Below are positions 46,201 through 56,140 of a DNA stretch of 64,000 nt, one piece after another. A program made the translations under genes and the position numbers. This DNA comes from Undaria pinnatifida (lineage: Eukaryota; Sar; Phaeophyceae; Laminariales; Alariaceae): positions 8,745,632 through 8,809,631 of the forward strand of contig JABAKD010000028.1 of the NCBI GenBank assembly GCA_012845835.1, in the 5' to 3' direction. A model generated the notes under the pieces. It was not told the origin of the DNA, made no database searches, and saw only the letters and a program-made list of their open reading frames with translations. How positions within the stretch are numbered: the stretch's first letter is position 1; every line of letters begins with the position of its first letter.

Positions 46201-49200
46201 CAAATAATACGTTTTAAACAGAAAGTTACAGTGCGCTTTCGTGGGTTCGATCCAAGAAGCCCGTCTCTGTATCCAGAGGAAATAAACCATAACCTGTGTG
46301 ATTCCTTTATCGCCAACTGGCTTCTTCTACCCCAACTTATGAGACATAACAGTCCCATTGTGTCCGTACCCTGTTTAATTTTTAGGCGTTCAACAATACT
46401 AGTAGCCCTCCGCAGGGCTTGGTTACCCACCGATTGGTTGTCATTAATTCGTAACTCTTGTGTTCCTCCTTTCCGAATTGGCTGCTTCTGTCTCCACTCC
46501 CCGGGTAGAACAACCCAACGATTCTCGTGCCCTATTCAATAGTAAATAGCGTCGGCGATTTGGGGGGGGCATTTACCCGTTGTAAAATTCGCCGTGCGCA
46601 GGTCTTGGGGCTCCCATCTATCGATGGACATTGACCGATAGATGGTTTCCCAAGGCCTGCGTAGGGCTAACTCTGCGATGGTTGACGCCCCCCCCCCCCC
46701 CCCCCCCCCCCCGAAATCTTCGACAGTAATACATATTGGATAGGGCATGACCACAATTGGATTGGTTTGTCCCGGAAGTTTATTCGGTATTTATGTTGAT
46801 GTCGGTGTGTGGTGGTACTTTCCTTCGCGGCGAAACGGTTGAGAAACCTTCAGTTTGTTGTCGTTAGGCGTATTTTTTGGTAAGCATTACATATGCCGCC
46901 GATGTGAGTTCAGGTAAGTTGCGATTTTTCCCCAATTGCCCGCAATACAAATTTACCAACAGACCACCAGATCCCAATCCAACAAATAACTTCCATCAAC
47001 CAATCACAATATCTCTTATGTTTCTTGTGTTAATATACTAAAACATGTGTCTGGTGTTACCAATTACCGGGGGTTTCATGGTTTAGGGTTATTTTCTGTG
47101 TTATGTTTTCATTTCGTTCGTCGAAGGTGGGGTGACGGCGGTCGCGACTTTGACGGAAGAGCAGCTTGCCAATATAGAAGGCACAGAAAAAGGGGAAGCC
47201 AACATTCAGGTGCGCTGGTCCTAATCTTGCCTTCGTCCCGAGAGGAATTCGGTTCGATCGCGAACGTCGACCATCTTATTTTATTTTTCTTTTGGTTGTA
47301 CTTATTTTAGCGCGCTGTATGGAGATAGTGGCTAGCTGAGTTGCTTGTTTACTCTCTATGCAATGCAACGTATCATAGCGCGCTTTGGGTGATCCTCGGA
47401 ACTTGGTTCACCCCGCCGTTATGGACCTGAGACGCTGGGGATGGTTCGACAATCGTTACGGCAATGCTGATGAGGCTCATGAGGACGGTGACGATGACTA
47501 TTTTATATATGATGCTGATGATGGCGTTGATGATGATGTGTGTGTGTGTGTGTGTTCTTCACATTAAACCGTTCTTCTACTCGTCGACATCCAGCACACC
47601 CAGTGTCCGTACTGATTCTTCACCCTAGAAAGATCAGCTCTGTGGTCACGAGCCACGACACAGAGATAATGCATCGTAATGCATTCGACAACGCAATGTC
47701 ATGCCCTAGTACTGGGTACGACAGGCACAACATACATACGTCAGCAACAGAAATACATTGGAAGAGAGAAATACGAAATAAACAAAAACAAAAACAAAAA
47801 CAAAAAACACAAAAAAAATAAAAACAAAGATAAAAATAAAAACAAAAAATGAAACAAACAAAATGAAGGGGAAATCGGAGAAACAACCCAACCGGAAAGG
47901 AGAGCCAAAGCTCGGAAAAGAAACATAATAAAATGAAATATAATAAAGTAAAGTAAAACCAAAATAAGATAATCCGAACACGAGCCAAAAAACCTGGACA
48001 CGCAAGGAGGGAACAAAGGGGAAAAAAATACCCCAGAAAAAGACGAAAGGTGCTATGTACCTACTAGTCGGCCTGGTACCTTGCTACCCTGTCTGCCATC
48101 TCTTTCCTGCCTTCGTCCACCGCGGTCTCCCTTCTATTCCTCCTGTTGCCCCCCCTGCCCCCATTCCCTTGGACGGCTTTCCTTCTACTCTTCCTGTTTC
48201 CCCCCCTCCCCCCTTTGTGTTCTTCTCATTAAACCAAAATACCTTGTAAAAGAGAGAAACAACGAAAGAAACCAAGACAAAATAAATAAATAAATAAATA
48301 AATAAAAAGGGGAACCAAAGCACGGGAGATAGAAACATACCCCGAGCATGAGCCAAAATGGACATGCAAGGGGGAAAGAAAGGGAAAAAAAAGTAGATGG
48401 TATTGATGATGGTTGATGATGCCCGTTGTTAATGAGGATGGTGACGATGACGATGGTGATGAGGATGATGACGATGATGATGACCGTTTGCGGACATGAT
48501 CTGTACCCTCCCCTCACCGCGCTTTGTGGAAGCATGTCTGTTTGGTCGGTGAAAACCAGGCATTGTAAGCATAGTAGGGTCTAAGACTACGACCATTCGT
48601 GAGAATGGGCATACCCTGCGCGCGCGCCCCTCACCCTGCCTGCCTCCGAAAAAAATTGGCTCTAGGGGCAGTTTGCTTTGGACGAATATACCGTTTTGTA
48701 ATTACCTTTCGCGCGCGTCAGACAATCGCCGGACTTGTGGCTGTAAAACGCATGCCGCCGCCACCACCACCAATACGCCATTTCCTGGCAAAGGGTTTAG
48801 TAATTGCACAAACGACGCGCCCAGTGTGAAAATCCGTTTGTTTGTGCTGGGGCAACTGGTTGGTTACGTATGTAGGGAATTCGACTGATCGCACATTCAA
48901 GCGATTTTAACTTTTCTCGGCAGTGGATCAGCTGGTTCCCGTTGACACTCGGCAGTGGGTCAGCTGGTTCCCGTTGACCGACATATGCATATGCCTGGCT
49001 TCAATTTAGACCGACTGATGCGGATGGTTTTTGTTCGTTCATCCAGGCCGTCTGTTCATAATACGAATGAAATGTCCGTCCGGTCATCGGTCGATATGAT
49101 ATGTGCGATCTATCTGACCAAATACCTGAACCAAAACTCTCCTCTTCACTTTCTCGTAGTCCAACCAATTACCCAAACCCAATCTCTGCCCTCGCCCTGC

Positions 49201-49366
49201 TCATACTCGTTCTGCATGCTGCCGATTCGCCTCTGACGTGTCGCTCGCGGCGCTTTCTATTTTATAGGTGACTGTTACAGACGAATCTGGGCAGGAACCA
49301 ATTCAAGCACAGTTCGTGTGGGCGTGGATTCCGAAGAGGCGTAAGCCAAAAGGGGGCTTGCCCTAG
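37218..49366 (+). CDS. DUF4442 (hotdog-fold, thioesterase-like) protein, five exons
   Basis: Exons: 37218-37319, 43797-43880, 45342-45489, 47127-47209 and 49268-49366 (TAG 49364-49366). The lengths 102+84+148+83+99 = 516 nt give an uninterrupted 171-residue protein. Segments in order: PTSLQPWALSLMFNSQ | VKLAGTVGVRVEELTPSRSV | AQNHIGGIHACGMALAAESA ... SMAVDFTKIAK | TAVATLTEEQLANIEGTEKG | VTVTDESGQEPIQAQFVWAW. The N-H-[IL]-G-x-[IV]-H-A motif in exon 3 and the length match the DUF4442 family, whose members are related to PaaI-type acyl-CoA thioesterases. The substrate here is unknown. Donors are CAG|GTAAAA, AAG|GCGAGT (a GC-AG intron is the best reading of intron 2), AAAG|GTACGA and CAG|GTGCGC. 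Every acceptor ends AG. The introns are 6477, 1461, 1637 and 2058 bp, filled with repeats. The start is the only ATG upstream of the conserved LQPW segment in exon 1. There are no stops or frameshifts, so the gene looks functional. Confidence 0.8.
37882..37914. repeat. Perfect 14-bp hairpin in intron 1
   Basis: GCATGGGTGCCGGC and its exact reverse complement are separated by ATATC. It lies in intron 1 of the DUF4442 gene. Confidence 0.9.
38098..38555. repeat. Diverged direct repeat pair in intron 1
   Basis: Segments 38098-38180 and about 38468-38555 share TTCTGCTGYAACATTTCGCC, then TAGTTTGGGATCAA, then GGCCTCTC and GCTGCG. The first copy has an extra AACTCGCACCAGGTATA-like insertion. Confidence 0.7.
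38725..39300 (-). pseudogene. DIRS-type tyrosine recombinase fragment (C-terminal half)
   Basis: On the minus strand, KVSVAVASKLLQMTGSERFI followed by FGSLFG (about 39295-39210) aligns with ELSVAVVAQVMQMSRGKGFI plus FNFIFG of the recombinase at 57.9 kb. After frame changes FTPAQMTTNLQIHLRAAG (about 39030-38975) aligns with LTPAQMTANLQAHLRAA at 58.2 kb, then HKMDRTAMGIFMEYMG aligns with HRMGDTAMDVLMEYVG at the window end. A tail with ASAAVAGVKRSRQTAFIEVD follows. The catalytic HSFR box reads RSPG, and the expected Tyr is not found, so it is dead. It lies antisense within intron 1 of the DUF4442 gene. Confidence 0.65.
40748..41065. repeat. 163-bp tandem duplication in intron 1
   Basis: Two adjacent units with period 163 share TTCATGATCCCCAC, then AAAAATTCAG, GCCATCGAGG, TATTTTT, then GGRGATTTTT and ACCCGCATCCCC. 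They are diverged. Confidence 0.8.
41800..43015. repeat. Satellite array, about six monomers of about 215 bp
   Basis: The anchor GGTTTCCA (or close variants) occurs at 41826, 42038, 42254, 42468, 42683 and 42859, giving periods of 212, 216, 214, 215 and 176. Each monomer carries GTGCGGGGCGGTATC-like sequence and TTTCGTCCCCGG. Most full copies carry a small hairpin CCCGGGGA...TCCCCGGG, then CGACGTTGGCCCGAGGGG and CCCAGCCAATCA. Minus-strand frames across it (for example 42076-42450) are periodic artefacts. It lies in intron 1 of the DUF4442 gene. Confidence 0.9.
43283..43322. repeat. GACA microsatellite
   Basis: An imperfect (GACA)n tract followed by GTATTTTGGGTATTAT. A related shorter tract is at 51317-51338. 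Confidence 0.85.
43881..43886 (+). other. Candidate GC splice donor (AAG|GCGAGT)
   Basis: Joining exon 2 at this site to acceptor aaacag|GCGCAG at 45342 keeps the frame and yields TRK-AQNHIGG, as the family expects. The nearest GT (GA|GTAAAT at 43884) would break the frame with that acceptor. Confidence 0.55.
44126..44308. mobile_element. Tc1/mariner-like MITE with TA target duplication
   Basis: The left end CAGTTGGTACCCCGATTAAG followed by AGCGCCC and the reverse-complemented right end CAGTGGGTACCCCGATTTAA followed by GAGAACCC form TIRs of about 27 bp. TA dinucleotides flank both ends (44124-44125 and 44309-44310). It is 183 bp long and non-coding, with ACTTAAGAGCG repeated inside. CAGT termini and TA duplication are typical of Tc1/mariner or pogo families. 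It lies in intron 2 of the DUF4442 gene. Confidence 0.75.
46551..46724. mobile_element. Foldback MITE-like element
   Basis: The ends GTCGGCGATTT and AAATCTTCGAC are inverted with two mismatches, each next to a G or C run. Toward the centre, pairing strengthens: GCAGGTCTTGGG...CCATCTATCG with CGATAGATGG...CCCAAGGCCTGC around the loop ATGGACATTGAC (about 46600-46662). Almost the whole element folds on itself. Flanks AGTAAATA and AGTAATAC hint at a duplication but do not prove one. It lies in intron 3 of the DUF4442 gene. Confidence 0.65.
47475..48490. repeat. Cluster of simple repeats in intron 4
   Basis: Seen in order: (GAT)n and (TG)n at 47475-47556, (AAAAC)n-like A-rich DNA at 47775-47860, further A-rich DNA to 48040, two pyrimidine-rich near-repeats at 48120-48225, (AAAT)n at 48281-48306 and (GATGAT)n at 48395-48482. 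Confidence 0.8.
48916..48979. repeat. 32-bp tandem duplication
   Basis: Two adjacent copies of CTCGGCAGTGGRTCAGCTGG followed by TTCCCGTTGACM, at 48916 and 48948, in intron 4. Confidence 0.9.
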
Positions 49367-52342
49367 CTTACGAAACAGGAATAGGCGCATCGGTACAAGG
49401 CGGAAGATGGGATCGTTTGTGCTGACGTTTGTTTGGGCTTGGGCTGTTTGCCTGGGTCGTAGAGCTTAGCCACAGAGTTGTATGGTGGATGGGTGTGGCG
49501 TTGCCGAATTTTGTTGTGGTTCGTTGCCGTTTCTTGTTAGGTCTTGTTTTTTTTACGTCCGCTTAGCGGCGAAATGTATTCCTTGTCTGTGGTGAACTTT
49601 CTGGGTAGGTTTGTCGTATAATTTTCTGCCAAGAAATCCTAATCACACCTTCGCCAACGCGAGCACAAACAACGACTTACCTGTCGTGCAATTCTCCAGT
49701 GCCAACCGGGGTCTCTGAAACGTAATTTCAGTTTATTCCGTTCGTCTCTCTCGCCCCTCGGAGTTTCCCACCGGGGGTGACGTATGCATTTGTTGCTCTC
49801 ACACGACCCCAAACGAATTAATGACGCCCATTCCGTGCCGGCAAATGCACAGCTGACACGCAAAACGGCCTGTGTTATCCCTCAGCCTCTCGGAAGCACT
49901 ATGCGTTAGACCATATCCACCCGCACCCGAACACCGTAATTTTTCCTATCGCCCTCGTACTGTGCCATTTTCGCATTTTTTAACGGGTAATTTACCCGTT
50001 TTGCGACGAAATTGTTTGGTGGCCCGTGGCTGACCAAGTGGTAAGCCCGACTGAAGGATATATCTATATTTTCAGTCGCTGACCTCATGTATACCTCTTT
50101 CATACCAGTTGCATAACTAGTGCCTCATGGTTCCGTAAGCTACTGGTAAGGGCTTGCACAAACAACTTGTATCCAGCTGAACCCCAATTATTCCGGTAAT
50201 TTGGGTCCTTCGGTGTAGTAGCTGAAATCACTGTCTCATGTGGTGAATGTGGTACTACTCTGCCGATATTTCCGAGTTGACTTAGAGCAGTACTACCGAT
50301 ATTTCCGAACGAATCAGGTACTGGGCTGCCGGCGAAAAGATCGTTATATAACGAAAACTCGTCCCACCGGGGTAGGCCTTAAATCAGTACCCCCTCCCCC
50401 TCGGTCACGGCGGCGTCTCAGGGACGTGTCGGTTGACGAATCCCCGTATTATATGCCGTACGTGCCTGCCGCATCGTCTATCCAATTTGCGGGTACCCCG
50501 GAAGACATGACATCTGGGACGCGTCCCCCTTTCCTGCCGAGCGTCAAAACGGCGGCAACTATCACCCTTAGGGCAGCCTGTCGCTCTCTGCTCTCTGCTC
50601 CAACTGACGTCGTCTTGACGCTAACCGTTAACAAGGACCAGGCAGTCCGCGAAACGTACCCTACAGAAATGCCAGGTAATATACCCGCAAAAGCGTGGGT
50701 GAAGCTCTAGTGATGAACACACAACTCGGGCTAGGCATCACGATCCTTGGACTATGCGGGCAGAGATACAGTTTGCAACATAAGAACCACAGACAACGCA
50801 CTGCGCCGATGTATCCATATAAAACTAAACGCGGACGGCGCCAAAGGAGCTGAAACTTCGTGAGGGGCAGTAAGGTTATGAAATATGCCCAATGCAGCAA
50901 AGGTTGGGGTTTCAGGGTGGCCTGAACCGAGCATCTCGAAGATGGGAAAAGCGAGAGGGTTCCCCTACCAGTGAACCCAATCGGACACGGACGAGCGTAC
51001 CACCACGTTTTCAGAACATAGGTCTGGATGATACCTTATTCGGACTCAAGCCCTAGGTAGGAGCGTCAGTATTAACTTCGGTGTATTTCGCGCTCAAAGC
51101 CGAGCCACACCATGCTCACCGTCCATGTGGCGTACCTTCGTGCGATATTTCCCCTCTCCTCCGGCAAGTGTGCAATACTGCTACACCCGCTCCGCTTCGT
51201 GTTCCTTCCTCGACCAGCACCCGAAGGGGAAACGTGCGTGCCATGTATGTGCTGTGCTTTCTTGTGACATAAACCTAGTTGGCATCCAACACTAAACTAC
51301 AATTTGAACCGGGAATGACAGACAGACGGACGGACAAGCGTGGTACTAAATACGTACTTTTATACGGTGGTTACATTTCGCGTAGGATATGTTTTTCTAC
51401 TTGCTGTAGGATACCATGCGTGCGTGCAAAAGGCGGTGATGATCACGCCGACTACGACGCATCGTCACCTACTCCCCCGCCACAAGAGAAATGATTGGTA
51501 CGAAAAAAAAAGTACATGAGTCCATTAAACTGCTGGTACTGCACCATAAAGTAAGCGAATTTCGCATAAATATGACGCTTGGAACTCAAAAAATAATTTA
51601 AAGAGGCTAAAGACCGGTGAGAATGAAAGGCCAAAAATTTGAAACTCCCGAAGATCCCAGCTAAACTTTGCCTGAACGGTCGCCTATGGACCCAATTTGG
51701 TGGAATTATTTTTTGAAACTTTCCAGAATTCCGGAAAAAAACGATGTCTCGCGACGATCTTGGCCAACATCGACCTGAGAATTTCTCAAGCAGATCTTGG
51801 ATTAGACGCGGCGCAATTTCGTGTTCTCCACACACTTCGTTCGACGAAATCAAGGACAGCGTCGTGAACTCTGAACGTGGCAAGCTCGTTACGGGCTCCG
51901 ACCCCCCCTTGATGTAGAGCGCTCACTCTGCGGCCGTTGATTTGTGGCGGGCACCGATCGGGCTTCTGTTAAAAACACATTTGGTGGCTGGTGTGTAGAA
52001 AACTGAGACAAAAACTCTCTATCGTTAACCAACGGGCGAAAAACAGAATTTTGAGAGGATGTGACGGAAGACCACAAGACAGCACAAGCAACCTCTCACG
52101 CCCTAGGGCATGGATCGAGATGAACTTATCAGCGCTGTCACCTACACTCATGTGGCCTTGTCCGGAACAAAGAGGAATGACCATGGGTTGTCTCTATCTC
52201 GAGATCGAAGGTCAATCGTGTTTGGTGGGCAGTGTTGATCAAGGCTTGATGAAAAATAGACAAATTGACCTGTTGGACCGCATGACAAAAAAAAGAGCCA
52301 GAAAAAAAAACGTTTTTTTTGTCATATTTTCCCCATAGCGAC
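49367..52342. other. Mostly gene-free stretch downstream of the DUF4442 gene
   Basis: The first few hundred bases probably hold the 3' UTR. A perfect palindrome AACGGGTAA-T-TTACCCGTT lies at 49982-50000. Overlapping frames on both strands around 50240-50710 (plus, 156 residues; minus, 61 residues) and 51452-51883 (minus, 143 residues) are unrecognised and not called as genes. Confidence 0.45.
50019..50092 (+). other. tRNA-like 5' half (D-arm and anticodon-type hairpin)
   Basis: GGCTGACCAAGTGGTAAGCC forms a 4-bp D-arm-like stem with a GTGG loop. It is followed by GACTGAA...TTCAGTC, a 7-bp stem with an A/T-rich loop of about 15 bases. No acceptor stem or T-arm completes a cloverleaf, so this is at best a degenerate tRNA or a tRNA-derived repeat head. 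Confidence 0.25.
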
Positions 52343-52556
52343 GTGTTAAGGAATTAGTGGGGTATTAGTCCGTTTGACCACTTGCAAAAGGTGAACCAGC
52401 AACTTACCCAAACTAAGCCTTATAACACTCTTCCCCCCTGAGACGACGGGATACCAGGTCGGCCAAATATACCGGCGGACCTGTCAATTATCCAAGCCGT
52501 TTCCTTTCCTGGGTATACCGGGGAGAGCATTTTTCAAGTTCGACGTGGGGAAGGTC
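52343..52556. repeat. Repeat modules R+T, copy 1
   Basis: Module R (about 85 bp: GTTAAGGAATTAGTGGGGTA, then TTAGTCCGTTTGACCACTTG, to ...TATAACAC) is followed by module T (about 120 bp, with CAGGTCGGCC...GGCGGACCTG hairpin, CCTGGGTATACCGGGGAGAG and TTTTTCAAGTTCGAC). The same R+T arrangement is at 56141-56345. R also occurs without T at 52629. Confidence 0.8.
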
Positions 52557-52568
52557 TGAAAAAGTTTA

Positions 52569-52612
52569 TTATGGTTGATGTGGGATTTGAACCCACGACC
52601 CAAAAAACCCAT
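52569..52612 (-). other. tRNA 3'-half-like sequence (antisense to plus strand)
   Basis: The minus strand reads GTGGGTTCAAATCCCAC, a perfect 5-bp T-arm with a 7-base TTCAAAT loop, followed by ATCAACCA, an acceptor-like 3' strand ending in CCA. Upstream is GACC...GGTC, an anticodon-stem-like pairing. A matching 5' acceptor strand is not found. On the plus strand it begins TGGTTGATGTGG, as a primer-binding site would, but the match extends well beyond the usual 12-18 bases. It could be a tRNA-derived repeat, a tRNA fragment co-inserted with an element, or an extended primer site. Confidence 0.4.
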
Positions 52613-52628
52613 GGTCTGTCGACGACGC

Positions 52629-53115
52629 CATTTGTTAAGGAATTAGTGAGGTATTAGTCCGTTTGACCACTTGCAAAAGATTAACCAGTAGCTTACCCAA
52701 ACTAAGCCTTATAACACTAGCCAGACGGTTAGAGGTGTGGGAGTGGGTATTGAGGAGCCGCATCTTCGACTCATGGTCTAGTTCGTGGAACCGGAGTTTC
52801 CCCGAATCTCCCATATTTCTGCATATGCGATTCATCAGGGTGGGCTAGTGTTAAGATACGGCCTCGAAAGGGCTGTAATTATCCGAATTTGATATCATTT
52901 GGATGGGTTTCGAATGATAAGGTTGGTGTTTTATATTCGGGAAAGTTAGGAATTAGATCGGAGGCACGTGCCTCCGATCTCAGAAGCTATCCGGGGCTCT
53001 GGTTGAATCGAATAAAACTACGTCTCTACAGTACGAAGGAAAAGAAAGTGAGTACTCTCCGAGGACCTGCTCAATTGGCAGAGCTGCAGGGGGCACTCTG
53101 TGTCCCCACCAATAA
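52629..53115. repeat. Repeat modules R+S, copy 1
   Basis: Module R is followed at about 52724 by module S (about 390 bp). S starts GCCAGACGGTTAGAGGTGTG and includes CATATTTCTGCATATGCG, a GGCC..GAAA.GGC hairpin and a 26-nt perfect palindrome at 52955-52980. It then has GCTATCCGGGGCTCT, GAGGACCTGCTCAATTGGCA and a GGGG.CAC-TCT-GTG.CCCC hairpin. S recurs at 55407-55797. Confidence 0.8.
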
Positions 53116-55406
53116 CTTTACAGACGTCACCCGGAATATTTCAGCAAATAACGCCCGGAAAAGTTTGCAAAATTTTAGGCCAAACGATCGGCTTTCCATT
53201 GTCATAGGCAAAACAGAGTTGACGATTTCCGCATCGGTAATTAGATATGACACTGCACACCCGGGCACACACGCTACGGTAAAGGGGCACGAATTTTGTT
53301 CTGAACCTCCTCACTGAAGAGCTCAATTCCTCACTAGGACAACTCATGTTGAGCAAACTGAAAGAGCAACCAGGTTACCAAAACCCATGGCCTAGATGCA
53401 GATTATACTCACATTGAAAACGAGAATGACATTCCGACGAGCTTAGGTTAAGAAGCCTCGTCGTTCAGAAAACATTTTTGCCGAAAACAAATGTACCTCT
53501 ATCGTTACACGCGTCCCCGGGCGCTGCTGGGGTATGGGGTGATACCGTTAGGACCGGAACTGCACTCCAAAATAATAATGGGACAATGCAATCAAAAGCA
53601 CGATATCACTCAGTAGTACTTACCGGTACTGCAGAGCGCTCGCGCTAGACGGTTGATAAGGTCGCGGTTCTGGGCTTTGCGCCTGGTCCCAGCAGGTTAA
53701 AAAAACAACAACAATCCACGGCAATAACCAGAGCAACAGCAAAAGCAGCATCAACCACAAACCACTCTTTTTATGCTGCGATTGGTTGTGGTGCTCAGAG
53801 GCCATCGCTGTGCATGCTTTATTATCATACTTTCGACCAACTATTAATAGTATTAGACTAGACTAAACTATACTAAACACTTCCCATTTACAAAAGGAAG
53901 AGTGCAAAAAAGTGAAAAGTGAAAACGCTAACAGCTGTACACCCGTGCATAAACACTGCTCTCTCGTACACGCACGTCGTCCCCCGTGCTTACAAGACTC
54001 AACAGCTTAACAACGCTGCTGGTAACCTGGAAGTTTGGGCAATCCATCGCTGAACTAGATGGAAATTTCGGCGGAATTTAAGGTGTTGCCGAGTCTTGCC
54101 AGGTCCTAATGTACAAAGTCTTAAGGCACCTAGGCGAGTCACAGCTAGATCCGCGGAAATAGCATTGCTGAGGTGCGACTCGCTGCCGTAACATGATGAA
54201 CCCAGGAGATACAGGCTGGTGACCCGGGAGATACAGGATGGTAAGCATGGCCCAGAAAAAATAAAATATTATAGGAAGTGGTGATAACGTACGGGCTGCG
54301 ATGAGAGAGCCAGGCTCGCTGAGGGAGGAATCACGCCGGCGCACAAGTGATGAGGTCGAAAAGTGAGCACACGTCCTTGTTAACAACCGTTTTTCCGAGG
54401 TGAGGTGAGCATCTCTCGTGTGTGTTGTGTCGTGACCGTGAAGGTTTGCGCTGACCATTCTGTCGCAGAAAGGAGACGGTTGTGATAGGACAGGGAATTT
54501 GGATTGGAACACGGTGGTGAGAGGAGTACAGGTTGCAACAGGAGCCCTGAGTGTGCTGTACGTCTTAGGTTACATGCTGAAATCATGGCATCTGATCATC
54601 TAGGCAAATTGAATAGCGCAAATGTATTCGGTACAGAGAGTACAGAGAATCTCCGACTTTGATCCGATCAGGAGCTTTTGTGCTCATTCCCTGACGACGG
54701 TGTGGGAGTAGCGAGCGTGGAGCATGAAGCGCAGAGGTAGGCACACCGAACGTTGCTGACCTGGGAAGAGGTAAGTATCTCGCGTAGGTATTACAAGCTA
54801 GGTGTAACTACTAGACTATATAGCAAGGGTCAGAGATAGACTTTTGAAAACAAAGCCATGTGCTGCTAGTCTTGTTTTAGTCGCGAATTACGATCTGCAT
54901 TTCTATTTAACTAGAGATGCTGGTTGAACGTACTGTTTTATATGCGTTGTCATAATGAGGAGCAGAGTTCAGAGCGAAGCCACGAAGTCTCTCTGTATCT
55001 AACGGGTCAGTTGTGGCCTGGGGCCAATGAGAAAATTCCAAGAACGTTTGCCAACAGCGTGGGCTATTTAATTTAACCATTGTTTCCTCCGTTGTGTGCG
55101 TGTATGTTAAGTTACGGCCTTGAAAGGCCTGCATTTTCTCATCTAACCCCCGCCACGCCAATGGTCCGCGGGGGAGTTTTGGCATGACTTCTCCCTTTTT
55201 ATTAGCGCCTGTGTCCCCCCTCCTTTCGACAAGGGTTTGCCTTGTCATAGTGCCTTTTCTGTGGTTTGTTTGCTCTGCAGCCTTTTCTGCTTCCCCCCCC
55301 CCGCCACACCGGCGGTACGCGACAGGTTTTTGATGGGTGGTTTGCCTTGTTGTAGGGTCTGCGTTTCGTTCAACTGCTTTTCTTCGCGTTTTCCTGGCTC
55401 CATAGC
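53116..55406. other. Gene-free stretch between the two S repeats
   Basis: No retroelement or host domain is visible in any frame (the longest, minus 54078-54512, is unrecognised). A fragment GTTAAGTTACGGCCTTGAAA plus GGCCTGCA at 55108-55135 repeats part of S. If the S repeats are LTRs, this is a non-autonomous internal region. Confidence 0.45.
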
Positions 55407-55797
55407 CAGGCCGTTAGAGGTGTGGGGGTGGGTTTTGAGAAGCCGCATCTTCGACCCATGGTCTAATTTGTAGAACCGGAGTTTCCAAGAATCTCCCATA
55501 TTTCTGCATATGCGGCTCATCAGGGTGGGCTAGCGTTAAGGTACGGCCTTGAAAGGCCTGCAATTATCTGATTTGTTAGGTAATTTGCCGTTTTTGTATG
55601 ATAGGTTGACGTTATCTATTCGGGGTAGTCAGGAAATGAAACCGAGGCATGCGCCTCGGTTCTCAGTTGCTATCCGGGGCTCTATGGTAATAATGGAGCT
55701 GCTTCTCTACTGCGTCTAAGAAAGTGAGTGCTCACCGAGGACCTGCTCAATAGGCAGACCTGCAAGGGACACTCTGTGCCCCCACCCTATAACTTTC
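55407..55797. repeat. Repeat module S, copy 2
   Basis: This matches 52724-53115 along its length, with scattered substitutions and indels. Its palindrome (AACCGAGGC-ATGC-GCCTCGGTT, about 55644-55665) differs from copy 1 at two stem positions on both sides, so pairing is kept. Confidence 0.85.
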
Positions 55798-55810
55798 AAG
55801 ATGTACGTGT

Positions 55811-56140
55811 GTGTACGTGTGGGGTGTGTTAGTCGACGTTTGGCCCGAGCACACCACCAACTCGGATCCGATCTTGGCCGCGAGGGCGGCTAAAGAGGCC
55901 CCCATTTATGTCGGCCATCCACCTCTGCCCGCGTCCAAAGCCGTTTTGAGTTCGTCGAGATTGCTCGTGATACATATGTCCTCTAAATGCACCAGGAACC
56001 AGAAGTCACAGCTAGGGCGCTACGACCGTGTAGCTCGTGTAGAGGCACTATATATGTACAAGAATATTGGGGATGTCCAGCTAACTCACCTGGGCATCAT
56101 CTGGTGGCTACGTGTGAATACGTTGAACACGTACATGAAC
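55811..56140 (+). pseudogene. Possible DIRS reverse transcriptase remnant
   Basis: A plus-strand frame continuous with the R module ends ...YKNIGDVQLTHLGIIWWLRV. The LTHLGI box resembles the segment after the catalytic core of DIRS-type RT (...LTHLGI...), and its place just upstream of the RNase H-like segment fits. The remaining sequence (VLVDVWPEHTTNSDPIL...) is not recognisable. Confidence 0.25.

Noticed and set aside
50240-50710. 156-residue plus-strand open frame
   Set aside because: The opposite strand is open over the same core, neither reading is recognisable, and no splice context decides between them.
53062-53110. tRNA D-arm-like GCTCAATTGGCAGAGC in repeat S
   Set aside because: No T-arm or acceptor stem follows in tRNA spacing. 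Copy 2 reads GCTCAATAGGCAGACC, so the stem is not kept. More simply part of the repeat.
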